Origin: an uncultured Bacteroidales bacterium
GTDB taxonomy: Bacteria; Bacteroidota; Bacteroidia; Bacteroidales; Bacteroidaceae
DNA: 9,989 bases
Direction: 5' to 3'
Assembly (NCBI GenBank): GCA_937901185.1
Contig: CALCHR010000043.1
Coordinates: 1-9,989, forward strand
The number at the start of each line of letters is the position of its first letter. Positions within the stretch are counted from its first letter, which is position 1. A model generated the notes under the pieces. The model did no database searches. It saw only the letters and a list, made by a program, of their open reading frames with translations, and was not told the origin of the DNA. Position numbers and translations under genes: made by a program. Of this stretch, positions 1-7,445 are shown piece after piece.

Positions 1-3000
1 GGACGGGCTGATTTCAATTCTACGAAGTCGAAGTCTCTGTCTGCTGCCATGTCAAAAACTTGGCGCACCTTCTCCCCTACTTTTATAGAAACGCCTTTCT
101 GCACTCGCACCCAACTTCCGTTGCGCCACACCTCAAAGTAGCGCTTCAGCGAGAGTCCGGCAGTCGTGGCCACCACTTCTGTTTCGGGCTGCACAAAGGT
201 GGTTCTTACGCTGCCCCACGCCGGAAGTTCCTGCTGACTCTGCAATTTTAACTGCGCCTGTTGCGGGGCTTCCAGCAAAGATTTTATGGCGTCCTCGGCC
301 AGCACCTCTCGCACATAACCCGGCTGCACCGGCTGCTTTTCCTTACTGGCAACATTGCTAACCACTACTTTTTTATCCGTACCCAAAGAATAGCTGATCG
401 GCGTCTGATTTGTCAAAGCGGCAACGGCTTTGTCTTTATTGCCGACCATCAGCAGGGCATACACGGCATCGGTGGTGGCGCGCGAGGTTTCCCAGATTTG
501 AGTGCGCTTGGCTTGCAGAAGCCACAGCTGCATCTCCTCCACAACAGCCTCCACATCGGCTACTTCCGAGGCGGTTTCGGATTGCTGCAAAGCCTCTATC
601 GTGGCTACCTGAGTAGGTATTCTGTAAGACAATGTTTGCTGGGCGCGATGCGTATCAAAGTAGCGACCCATTTCGGGGTTTACCACGGTGTATTCCAACA
701 GACTTTTTACATTGCGCTGAGCTTCCTGATTGTATCCTCCATCCGGAAGAAAAACGGAGGCGATGGCTTTTCCGTACATTGTCAGCTGGTGCGACATCTT
801 AGAGGCCTTTTCCAATAAGCCGGAAGCCACTTTGTCGGGCTGCAAGCCCATCAGATGACGCAGATAGAGATAGCGCAAATGCCACTCGCTCGGCGTGACG
901 TCTTTTGCAACCACCATTTTGTCCTTGGCCACTTCCTTCGACAGATACTGGAACGCTGCGTCGAGGCATCTCTCCGCCTTTGTATCTCCGGTCAGCTGCT
1001 GTAAGCGTGCCAACAATATGGCGATGTCGCAGGTGGTGTATACATTGCCGGACATTCCTTTATACCAACTCCAAGAGCCATCTTGGTTTTGCAATTTCTG
1101 TAGTTCGTTGAGTGCAGAGTTGCTACGAACCGCCGCAGCCTGGCTGTCAAAAAGGCCCTTCAAAGCCTTGGTGCGCGCCTGTTCGTTTTCGGCCTCACGC
1201 AACCAAGGTGTCTCTGCTGCCAAATTGTAGAAATTATTTTCCAACAAGCCGCCCATGTTCTCCTCGGGCATTTGCTGCACCACAGCATTTATCTGAGGAT
1301 GGCTCTTGGCTATGTAATTGCCCAAGACCAAGGCATAGTATCGTGTAGCCCACTCTTGGGAACTATGGCAAGGCGACTCGGCAAGCACGGGCAAAGTTGC
1401 CACAACATTCCATATAGGGTTGGAAGAAATTTCCAAAGTCAGTTGTCGATGCGTAGCCTCTTTCGCGTCAAGCAGAGGAGCCAGCGAAACTATTTGGTTT
1501 CCTTTTCCTTTCAGAGAGAAAGGCAAGGTGCGCGTCACGCTTGTAGCACCTGAAACGACGGGCAGCAGTATTTCTTCGCCGTCGCTATGTCCTTCTGTCT
1601 TTGCGCTGACATGGCATACCAACAAAGGCGCTGCGCTCTTCACTTCATAAGCAAAGGTCAAGGTCTCGCTACCTTGTGCTGCCACCGCAATCTTTTTTCT
1701 CTCCGACAGAACCACTTTATCCGTATCGGCCTCACGCAGTTCGCACACCACTTCGCCCTGCTTCTTTTGGTCAGTCAAATTGCGCACCGTCACAGGCAGC
1801 AGGGCTTTGTCGCCCTCACGCACAAAGCGAGGCAAAGCGCCTTGCACCATCCACGGCTTGCGCGCCACTACGTCGGCTTGAAGTTCTCCGTGTTTCATAT
1901 CCGCCGTGTGGGCCAAAGCATTGAAGCGCCATTTGGTCAAGCTTTCCGGAAGTTGGAATCCAATACTTACTTCTCCTTTATCGTTGGTGCGCAGGGCGGG
2001 ATAAAAGAAAGCTGTCTCTTCAAAGTTTGTGCGCAGTTCCATTTCCTCATCTTCGCCTCCGGAGAAGGTCTGCGCCCGCCCGGCGTTATTTTTCCTTGAC
2101 ATGTAAGTAGCCAACATCACCCGGTCTTGCCTTCCGTTTCTCGCAGAACGAAAACCTACATTGTTCCAGTTAATCGTTGCACGCTCCGGGCACATGAGAG
2201 GGCCATTAAAATCCACATCTTGCAGCTCCACTTCACTACAATGAGAGGAGTGGCTCGGATTTTGTATCTCCGGACGACTGAAATGCAGAGCATAGTCCCA
2301 CCACGGATTGTAGACAAAAGCATCTAACGAAGTGTCGTAAAGGCGGGCCATGAGCGAAGCCTTTGCGGGACGGCCGTCAGGGTGCTTTACGGAGATGCGC
2401 CACTCTTCTTGCTGACCGGGTGCAAGGGCTGAACGGAACGAGGTCCATTCCAGTTTCAAATCTTTGTTGGGAACGGGGCGCTGCAAGTTTACTGCCACCT
2501 TGTGCTCCACACCATTTTTTCTGAACACAAAACATGCCAGCGCCGAACTGCCATAGGCTTCTTTGTGCTTGAGGGAGAAGCGCAGGATGGAATCGGAGAA
2601 GAGCACGTGGCGGCTTTCCTGTATGCCTTTTGCAGTAGTAAGATAATAGTGGAGATGTACATCTTTTAGCGACGAGCCTATCAGCACCAAAGCCTCATCG
2701 CCAGCTTTGTTCTTCTTGACATGCTGCCAGAATTCGGTCTTTTGAGCGGGGCGCTTATCATTCTCTGAGAAGAGCAGGAATTCCTGTTCCAAATCCTCGC
2801 CCTCTTTGGAACTGGGCTGACAAAGGCGCAGCTTATACTTGCCCGAAGGCAGTTTCTTCAAGAAGTTAGGTTGAAATCCCTTGCCGGTTTCTACGATGGA
2901 TTCGGCCATTTTTTGTTTTCCGGAATACACGCGGCACACCACTTTCCCGGCTTGGTTGTCGCCCGCGGCATTATTGCGGTACACGACTATTTGCGGCAGG

Positions 3001-5204
3001 TCTTCTTTCAAAACAGATTCCGGCCACGTGGTCTCAAAATATGTAGGCTGTGTACTTGCGCACACCCACTGACTTGTGAAGGTTGTTTCGCCATTGGGTG
3101 CTGTCACCTTGCAGGTAAGTTCGTAGGTGTAGCGCACAAAGCGGCTGGTGGCCTCTGAAGGATTGTAGGCCAATACCACAGGCACTTCGAAGCACCCCTG
3201 GGCATCGGCGGTCAGCCTTCCCTCTTCTGTCTTAAAGTTTTCATCGCTGAGTAGTCCCCAAGTTTGTTTTTGTACACTCCAATGTACTTCTGCTCCTTCC
3301 AGCGCTATTCCGGTGAGCGTCTCAGCCTTTCCTTTTACCACTACAGTATCGCCCAGGGCATAGGCCGTATTGGGAAGTGTCAGCTCGGCCTTGATGGTGG
3401 GGCGCTTGTATTCTTCTACGAGGAAGCCTTTGTAAGAATCTCCGCCGTCATACTTTGCCCGGATTGAAAAATGCCCTAGCAGACAATACTTAGGTAGCGT
3501 AAGTTCTCCGGAAACATTGCCGAGGGGGTCGCTGGTAGTTGTCAGCGAGTCGACCACCTTACCGGTTACGTCGCACAACTCCATCTCCACCTGCTTCCCT
3601 TGTATGGTTTGAAAGTGATCGCCTTTCTGTTTGAAGAGAACGCCGCCCACCTGCACCTTCTGCTCAGGTCGGTAGATGGCGCGGTCTGTAAATAGCTGCA
3701 ACTCGGTCTTCTCTCCTTCGGCCTCCTTGCCTGCATGATTTACGTAAAGAGAGAAACCGGGCATGGACTCATCGCCGGGCATCTGCGCAAAGAAGTGGTG
3801 TCCATAGCGGGTGGTTGATTTTATCAGGAAGCCATTTCCGTCTTTCGGCTCATGGGTGCAGAGAGGTTTGTAGTCGCCGTCGCATTCTATTACCTTACAG
3901 CCTTTCAAGGGACTACCATTCTGTGCATCCACTAGGGCGAAGTATACATTTTCTCCATCCCAGATGGGTTCCTGCAAAGCCATTCGCGTCACGAAGAACT
4001 GAGCGGAGTGGGTCCCGATACTGTCGTTCATCAGTTGCAGACGATACACACCCGGCTCGTCAATGGTCAGTTTCACCTCTCCTTTTTGAATTTTATAGGG
4101 GGCGCTTTTGGGGAAGTTGCAGGTAAGGGTTTTCAGAAGCTGACCCTCTGCTTCCTGCCAGCAGTCACTCTGTTGCATAGCGCAGGTGTGAGCATTTGTT
4201 CCCAGAGACATGACGCGTAGCACCACCTGCTCGCAGTTGCGCGCCTCGATGGGCACTACGTATTCTTTGCCGGGATAGAGTATATTGGGCACCTCTGCGT
4301 AAGTCACGCGCTCTTCTTCTATATTGCGCACCGCCTTTTCCAGTTCTGCTGCCCGCTTTTCTGTCTTGTAGAGGCTCCATCCTTTTTGTGCCACCACATA
4401 GGCCAGACTGTCATAATATTCTTCCTTTGTGTTGCGCAGGTCGCCAAGTGCCTTCTCCCACAGGATATAGGTCTCCACGTTGAGCGGAAGATCCTCGTAA
4501 TCCTTTGCCAGGGTCTCCAGCCAAGTCAGTTTTTCCGTAAATTGCAGGCACGAGGTCTTCTCCAACAGAGTGCTGAGCTGCGCCGGCCTATTGCCTTGTT
4601 TCTCATAAACGGCGGCCACCTTGTCTGCCATAGCCAGGCGGTCCGAAATAGACACATGGCTCTTGCGGATATACTCCAAATAGACAAACATAAGCATATC
4701 GTTGCTGCCGCTCTTTTTGTCTGTGTTGTCCACCGTGAGTAGTTCTTCATAGCGCGTAGCCGGCACCTCGGCCAGCTTCTCGGCTTCTTCAAAGGCGGCT
4801 TGCCAATGGGCTTTAGCCTTCAGAGTATTGTCCTTCAGGAGGCTGACGGAGTAACCACTCATCTGTTCGTAGAGTTCTGCCAATGCTGTGTGCCACAGGG
4901 CTTTCAGTTCGGGCGCTTGTTTCTTTGCCAGCAAACTATCCATCTCGCCTACGGCCTGCATGGCCTCTTCCACAGAGATTTGCTCCAGACAGTTGCAACG
5001 CGCCATCCACATCTTCAACAGCTGCGCTTCGTTGCCCTCGGTCTCGGCCTTTTGCTCTATCTTCTCCAAGCAATCCAAGGCCGTGCGCGGAAAGTCATCT
5101 GCGATGGCTTCGTTGACTTTTTTCCACAAAGAAGAATAGGGTTCTTTCGGAGTGCACGCCGCAACAATCATGGCAAGAACTAAAAGGAACAGACTCTTTT
5201 TCAT
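1..5204 (-). CDS. Alpha-2-macroglobulin family lipoprotein (MG2/A2M domains), C-terminus cut by window edge
   Basis: One frame stays open from the ATG at 5204 to the left edge (1734 codons seen). The N-terminus is a lipoprotein signal: KK, a hydrophobic stretch, then lipobox VAAC with Cys17 as the lipidated residue. No acidic cluster follows the Cys, so I infer attachment facing the periplasm. Residues about 20-300 look helical and TPR-like. An MG2-type strand with TDRAIYRPEQ lies at 506-515. The A2M signature FFYPALRTND followed by PESLTKWR lies at about 1066-1095. The alpha/alpha-barrel region contains WSWYKGMSG near 1378-1386, and the visible end (VGEKVRQVFDMAADRDFDFVELKSAR) matches the late receptor-like region. 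Family members trap proteases or guard the periplasm. The thioester position reads PCHSSQEW (C1279) rather than CxEQ, so covalent trapping is doubtful, as in the YfaS-type branch. An estimated 100 or so residues are missing at the C-terminus. The gene sits alone after a 450-nt gap, so it is probably transcribed separately from the upstream cluster. Confidence 0.93.
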   Translation of the reverse strand, partial: MKKSLFLLVLAMIVAACTPKEPYSSLWKKVNEAIADDFPRTALDCLEKIEQKAETEGNEAQLLKMWMARCNCLEQISVEEAMQAVGEMDSLLAKKQAPELKALWHTALAELYEQMSGYSVSLLKDNTLKAKAHWQAAFEEAEKLAEVPATRYEELLTVDNTDKKSGSNDMLMFVYLEYIRKSHVSISDRLAMADKVAAVYEKQGNRPAQLSTLLEKTSCLQFTEKLTWLETLAKDYEDLPLNVETYILWEKALGDLRNTKEEYYDSLAYVVAQKGWSLYKTEKRAAELEKAVRNIEEERVTYAEVPNILYPGKEYVVPIEARNCEQVVLRVMSLGTNAHTCAMQQSDCWQEAEGQLLKTLTCNFPKSAPYKIQKGEVKLTIDEPGVYRLQLMNDSIGTHSAQFFVTRMALQEPIWDGENVYFALVDAQNGSPLKGCKVIECDGDYKPLCTHEPKDGNGFLIKSTTRYGHHFFAQMPGDESMPGFSLYVNHAGKEAEGEKTELQLFTDRAIYRPEQKVQVGGVLFKQKGDHFQTIQGKQVEMELCDVTGKVVDSLTTTSDPLGNVSGELTLPKYCLLGHFSIRAKYDGGDSYKGFLVEEYKRPTIKAELTLPNTAYALGDTVVVKGKAETLTGIALEGAEVHWSVQKQTWGLLSDENFKTEEGRLTADAQGCFEVPVVLAYNPSEATSRFVRYTYELTCKVTAPNGETTFTSQWVCASTQPTYFETTWPESVLKEDLPQIVVYRNNAAGDNQAGKVVCRVYSGKQKMAESIVETGKGFQPNFLKKLPSGKYKLRLCQPSSKEGEDLEQEFLLFSENDKRPAQKTEFWQHVKKNKAGDEALVLIGSSLKDVHLHYYLTTAKGIQESRHVLFSDSILRFSLKHKEAYGSSALACFVFRKNGVEHKVAVNLQRPVPNKDLKLEWTSFRSALAPGQQEEWRISVKHPDGRPAKASLMARLYDTSLDAFVYNPWWDYALHFSRPEIQNPSHSSHCSEVELQDVDFNGPLMCPERATINWNNVGFRSARNGRQDRVMLATYMSRKNNAGRAQTFSGGEDEEMELRTNFEETAFFYPALRTNDKGEVSIGFQLPESLTKWRFNALAHTADMKHGELQADVVARKPWMVQGALPRFVREGDKALLPVTVRNLTDQKKQGEVVCELREADTDKVVLSERKKIAVAAQGSETLTFAYEVKSAAPLLVCHVSAKTEGHSDGEEILLPVVSGATSVTRTLPFSLKGKGNQIVSLAPLLDAKEATHRQLTLEISSNPIWNVVATLPVLAESPCHSSQEWATRYYALVLGNYIAKSHPQINAVVQQMPEENMGGLLENNFYNLAAETPWLREAENEQARTKALKGLFDSQAAAVRSNSALNELQKLQNQDGSWSWYKGMSGNVYTTCDIAILLARLQQLTGDTKAERCLDAAFQYLSKEVAKDKMVVAKDVTPSEWHLRYLYLRHLMGLQPDKVASGLLEKASKMSHQLTMYGKAIASVFLPDGGYNQEAQRNVKSLLEYTVVNPEMGRYFDTHRAQQTLSYRIPTQVATIEALQQSETASEVADVEAVVEEMQLWLLQAKRTQIWETSRATTDAVYALLMVGNKDKAVAALTNQTPISYSLGTDKKVVVSNVASKEKQPVQPGYVREVLAEDAIKSLLEAPQQAQLKLQSQQELPAWGSVRTTFVQPETEVVATTAGLSLKRYFEVWRNGSWVRVQKGVSIKVGEKVRQVFDMAADRDFDFVELKSAR

Positions 5205-5302
5205 AGTACAGAACAATAGAGATTGGAAGACATAGACAAATTCTTTGCCCGCCCACGCTTTGCTAAAAAATACCGGGGAGGCAGCGAGAGCAGACTGGAT
5301 AG

Positions 5303-5310
5303 CAAAAGTA
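5303..5310 (-). promoter_or_regulatory. Candidate Bacteroidota -7 promoter element for the macroglobulin gene
   Basis: Read on the minus strand this is TACTTTTG, which fits the Bacteroides sigma-ABfr -7 consensus TAnnTTTG. It would start transcription about 90 nt before the macroglobulin ATG. No good TTTG -33 box is present at the usual 19-21 nt spacing. A small inverted repeat, GTACA-7 nt-TGTAC (5308-5324), overlaps the element and could be an operator or chance. Confidence 0.35.
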
Positions 5311-5420
5311 CATATTTTCTGTACACATTGCTGCTCCACAATGTTTAATAATTCATAAAAAGGGAGGGGAGCGAAAACATGGGTCGGCAAACCGCGAGCC
5401 GGGCTTTGGATTTGGAGTGC

Positions 5421-5428
5421 CAAAACTA
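5421..5428 (-). promoter_or_regulatory. Second candidate -7 promoter element
   Basis: The minus-strand reading TAGTTTTG also fits TAnnTTTG. It lies about 50 nt downstream of the palindromic 21-bp-period element in the direction of transcription, so that element could act as an upstream control region. No clear -33 box is visible. The leader would be about 210 nt, longer than for the first candidate. Confidence 0.25.
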
Positions 5429-5477
5429 CAATTTCGGAGTACTCACAGCCCTCTTTTTATAAGCCGTAGATTTCTGT

Positions 5478-5567
5478 CGTTTCGAAAGTCTGACTTAGGA
5501 AAAACTAGGTCTACGAAAAATTTTCCTAGGTCTTAAGAAATTTTTCGTAGATCAGACTTTCGAAACG
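5478..5567. repeat. 90-bp nested inverted repeat with 21-bp internal periodicity
   Basis: The outer arms are a perfect 16-bp inverted repeat (cgtttcgaaagtctga at 5478-5493; its complement at 5552-5567), each holding the palindrome TTTCGAAA. Inside is a perfect 14-bp inverted repeat (tctacgaaaaattt at 5510-5523; complement at 5538-5551) around a 14-nt loop. On the right the inner and outer arms are contiguous. On the left a 16-nt segment (5494-5509) separates them and would bulge out. The same stretch also reads as three consecutive 21-bp units at 5488-5508, 5509-5529 and 5530-5550, each beginning GTCT and ending CTAG or GTAG, with a partial fourth unit after them. Units are near-palindromic around an A-run/T-run core. 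It could be an intergenic palindromic repeat family, a MITE-like remnant, or an operator array. I see no obvious target-site duplication and no T-tract that would make it a standard terminator. Confidence 0.85.
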
Positions 5568-5638
5568 CTCAAAAATGACTACTGATTATCAGATAGTTAC
5601 AAAGGGATTTTTTTGAGGCATGTACCCCTTGAGATTCA

Positions 5639-5657
5639 AATGCCGAATGACGGCATT
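5639..5657 (-). terminator. Weak stem-loop at the NUDIX stop codon, possible terminator
   Basis: The sequence aatgccg / aatga / cggcatt forms a perfect 7-bp stem with a 5-nt loop and overlaps the NUDIX stop codon (5656-5658). No T-tract follows on the minus strand, so efficient intrinsic termination is doubtful. It may instead be a 3'-end stabilising hairpin or chance. Confidence 0.3.
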
Positions 5658-6189
5658 AGCTACACTGCTGTCCGTAGCGTTGGAGCAGCAGTTCGATACC
5701 CTTGCGGATGGAGTGGAGACCAAACTGCTCGGGACAGATTTCGTGGAGCGGGAGCCAAAACAAGGCCGCCACATCGTCGGCCGCCGCAAGCTGCGCCTCG
5801 TCTTTCAGGGTGCAACGAAAGAAAAGGTCGGTGGTGTGCACCACGAAGTTGGAATAGTTGTACGTATTGGGTTGCGAGAAGAGGAACTCCTCAATGACGG
5901 CCTCGGCGCCGGTCTCTTCCTTCACCTCGCGCAGACATCCCTGCTCGGCTCTCTCGCCCGGATCGACAAAACCACCGGGCAGGTCGAGCGTACCCTTGGC
6001 GGGGTCGAAAGCACGGCGCGTCACGAGCAAGCGACCGAGGCTGTCAAAGATGACAGCCACCGTGGCGGCCGAGGCATTGTGGTAATAGGTAAAGCCACAA
6101 GCGGCACAGCGCTTGGAGCGCTCATCGTGTTCTTCAAAACAGGCTGCGCCACACTTTGGGCAGTACCTGAACAGTTTCAAGGGATGCAT
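5656..6189 (-). CDS. NUDIX hydrolase with N-terminal zinc ribbon (NudC-like)
   Basis: This 177-residue protein has two zinc-ribbon knuckles, CPKCG (C10, C13) and CAACG (C28, C31), followed by a NUDIX domain. The NUDIX box is complete: G73, E79, then R87-E-V-K-E-E-T-G-A95, matching GX5EX7REUXEEXGU, with the metal-binding glutamates in place. After the box, FLFSQPNTYNYSN (from about residue 102) resembles the SQPW-type array of NudC NADH/NAD-capped-RNA pyrophosphatases but is not identical, so the substrate cannot be named. The protein is about 80 residues shorter than E. coli NudC and has no extra N-terminal domain. There is no signal peptide, so it should be cytoplasmic. It starts 12 nt after the peptidase stop and is probably the last gene of the cluster. 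I am sure of the fold, less so of a nucleotide pyrophosphatase role. Confidence 0.93.
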   Translation of the reverse strand: MHPLKLFRYCPKCGAACFEEHDERSKRCAACGFTYYHNASAATVAVIFDSLGRLLVTRRAFDPAKGTLDLPGGFVDPGERAEQGCLREVKEETGAEAVIEEFLFSQPNTYNYSNFVVHTTDLFFRCTLKDEAQLAAADDVAALFWLPLHEICPEQFGLHSIRKGIELLLQRYGQQCS

Positions 6190-6201
6190 CTGAGGGTTCT
6201 A

Positions 6202-7440
6202 TTATTTATATATGAGTGTGGTGAGGTGCTCGGGGTTGTACACCTCGGCCGCCACCTCTTGCAAGGTGTGGGGCGTGAGGCGGTCTATCTCCTCGAATAT
6301 ATTCTCCACGCGGCGCTGGCAGTTGTAGTGGGCAAAGGTTTTTCCCAGCGCCAAGGCATAACCCTCGCCATTGTCGCAGGAGATGCCTATCTGACCTTTG
6401 AGCTGCTTCTTTGCAATGGTCAGTTGCGAGTCGGTGAGCGGGCGGTCGTAGAGCTTTTGCAACTCGCGCACCACCAGTTTGCGGCAGCGCTCCACGTCGT
6501 GGATGTCGCAACCGAAGTAGACATTCCAGAAGCCCGTGTCGGGATAGGTATTCAGGTAGGAATCTACGGAGTAAACCAAGCCGGCCTTCTCGCGGAGCGA
6601 AAGATTCAGGCGCGAGTTCATTCCGGGACCGCCAAGCAGATTGTTGAGCAGCAGCATGGCGAAGCGTCGCTGATCGGAACCGCCGAAAGCCGGTGAGCCG
6701 AGCAAGACGTGGGCCTGGTGCGTGCCTTTCTCTACCACGCGTGTCTCGCCCTCACAGCAGTGGCACGCCAAAGCCGCAGGAAGCGGCGCGGACAAAGCGG
6801 GGCGCGGCGCCACAAGGCGGAAATTCTTCTCCAACACACGCACGGCACGGTCAAAGTCCACTTGTCCATAGATATAAAAGATGGCATTCTCCGGGCGATA
6901 GTATTTCTCGACGAAGCGCAAAGCGTCGGCGGTGGTATAGGTGCGCAGGCGCTCGGCAGCGCCTAAGATGTCGCGGCCGAGGGGCTGCGCCTTGAAGAGC
7001 ATGGCCTCGAACTCATCGAAGATAATCTCGGCGGGCGAGTCCTTATGGCTGTCTATCTCGTCGCAGATGACCTCCACCTCCTTATCAATCTCGCGCTGCG
7101 GATAGGTGCTCCCGAAGACGATGTCCGTAAGCAAATCGGCGGCGCGCTCGAAGTCCTGACGCAACACGGTGGCGCAGTAGACCGTCTCTTGCTTGTTGGT
7201 AAAGGCGTTCAAGTCGCCTCCCACGCGCTCCAGACCATTGATGATGTGGAAAGCGCGGCGACGGTGCGTCCCCTTAAAGCTCATATGCTCGATGAAATGG
7301 GCCATTCCGGCGTCGGCCTCATCTTCGTGACGCGTTCCGGCGCAGACTACATAGCCGCAATAAACTACCTCGGAGGCAGAGGCTTCGTGGATGACGCGCA
7401 AGCCATTGGAGAGCGTGGCGATATGACAGAGATTGGACAT
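6202..7440 (-). CDS. M16 family zinc metallopeptidase (single-unit, pitrilysin/MPP-like)
   Basis: This 412-residue protein has the inverted zinc motif HFIEH (H48, E51, H52). E128 in EVEVICDEI is the likely third zinc ligand, 76 residues on. The motif GGDLNAFTNKQETVYCA (from about residue 74) is typical of the catalytic half. The second half carries the conserved NLSLREKAGLVYSVDSY, with the Arg/Tyr pair used in substrate binding. At about 410 residues it is a short-form M16 protein, expected to act as a dimer and to degrade peptides in the cytoplasm, since no signal peptide is seen. It starts 5 nt after the flippase stop and ends with tandem stops TAA-TAG, 12 nt before the NUDIX start, which indicates a shared transcript. 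The physiological substrate is unknown. All catalytic residues are present, so it is likely active and not a non-catalytic partner subunit. Confidence 0.95.
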   Translation of the reverse strand: MSNLCHIATLSNGLRVIHEASASEVVYCGYVVCAGTRHEDEADAGMAHFIEHMSFKGTHRRRAFHIINGLERVGGDLNAFTNKQETVYCATVLRQDFERAADLLTDIVFGSTYPQREIDKEVEVICDEIDSHKDSPAEIIFDEFEAMLFKAQPLGRDILGAAERLRTYTTADALRFVEKYYRPENAIFYIYGQVDFDRAVRVLEKNFRLVAPRPALSAPLPAALACHCCEGETRVVEKGTHQAHVLLGSPAFGGSDQRRFAMLLLNNLLGGPGMNSRLNLSLREKAGLVYSVDSYLNTYPDTGFWNVYFGCDIHDVERCRKLVVRELQKLYDRPLTDSQLTIAKKQLKGQIGISCDNGEGYALALGKTFAHYNCQRRVENIFEEIDRLTPHTLQEVAAEVYNPEHLTTLIYK

Positions 7441-7445
7441 AGATT

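Larger units (their letters stand above)
5205..5655. other. Intergenic region between NUDIX gene and macroglobulin gene
   Basis: This 451-nt gap separates two minus-strand genes and contains no convincing gene. From right to left it holds a 7-bp stem-loop at the NUDIX stop codon, a short unremarkable stretch with A/T runs, a 90-bp nested palindrome (5478-5567), and about 270 nt of leader with two TAnnTTTG-type promoter candidates reading toward the macroglobulin gene. Its base composition is more AT-rich than that of the neighbouring genes. Confidence 0.8.

Noticed and set aside
261..818. Plus-strand open frame (185 codons) opposite the macroglobulin C-terminal region
   Set aside because: The minus strand encodes continuous macroglobulin sequence here, and the plus-strand product has no recognisable features.
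4980..4991. CLEQ tetrapeptide (residues 72-75) in the macroglobulin, matching the CxEQ thioester pattern
   Set aside because: It lies in the N-terminal helical region, more than 1200 residues from the thioester domain, without the flanking pattern, so it is coincidental.
5582..5592. Palindrome ctgattatcag as a hairpin
   Set aside because: The arms leave only a one-base loop and the stem is five pairs, so it would not form a stable RNA hairpin.
5607..5615. T-run after 5607 as an intrinsic terminator
   Set aside because: The T-run is on the plus strand, whereas all genes here run on the minus strand, and no stem precedes it.
5589..5789. Minus-strand frame ending in RHLNLKGYMPQKNPFVTI, a possible alternative tail for NUDIX via frameshift
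   Set aside because: The in-frame NUDIX protein already ends at the usual place after the final helix. I see no slippery site and the alternative frame upstream is not protein-like.
5620..6696. Long plus-strand open frame (358 codons) across the NUDIX and M16 genes
   Set aside because: It is antisense to two genes with intact catalytic motifs, spans their junction, and its translation resembles no family. It is a by-product of GC-rich codon use.
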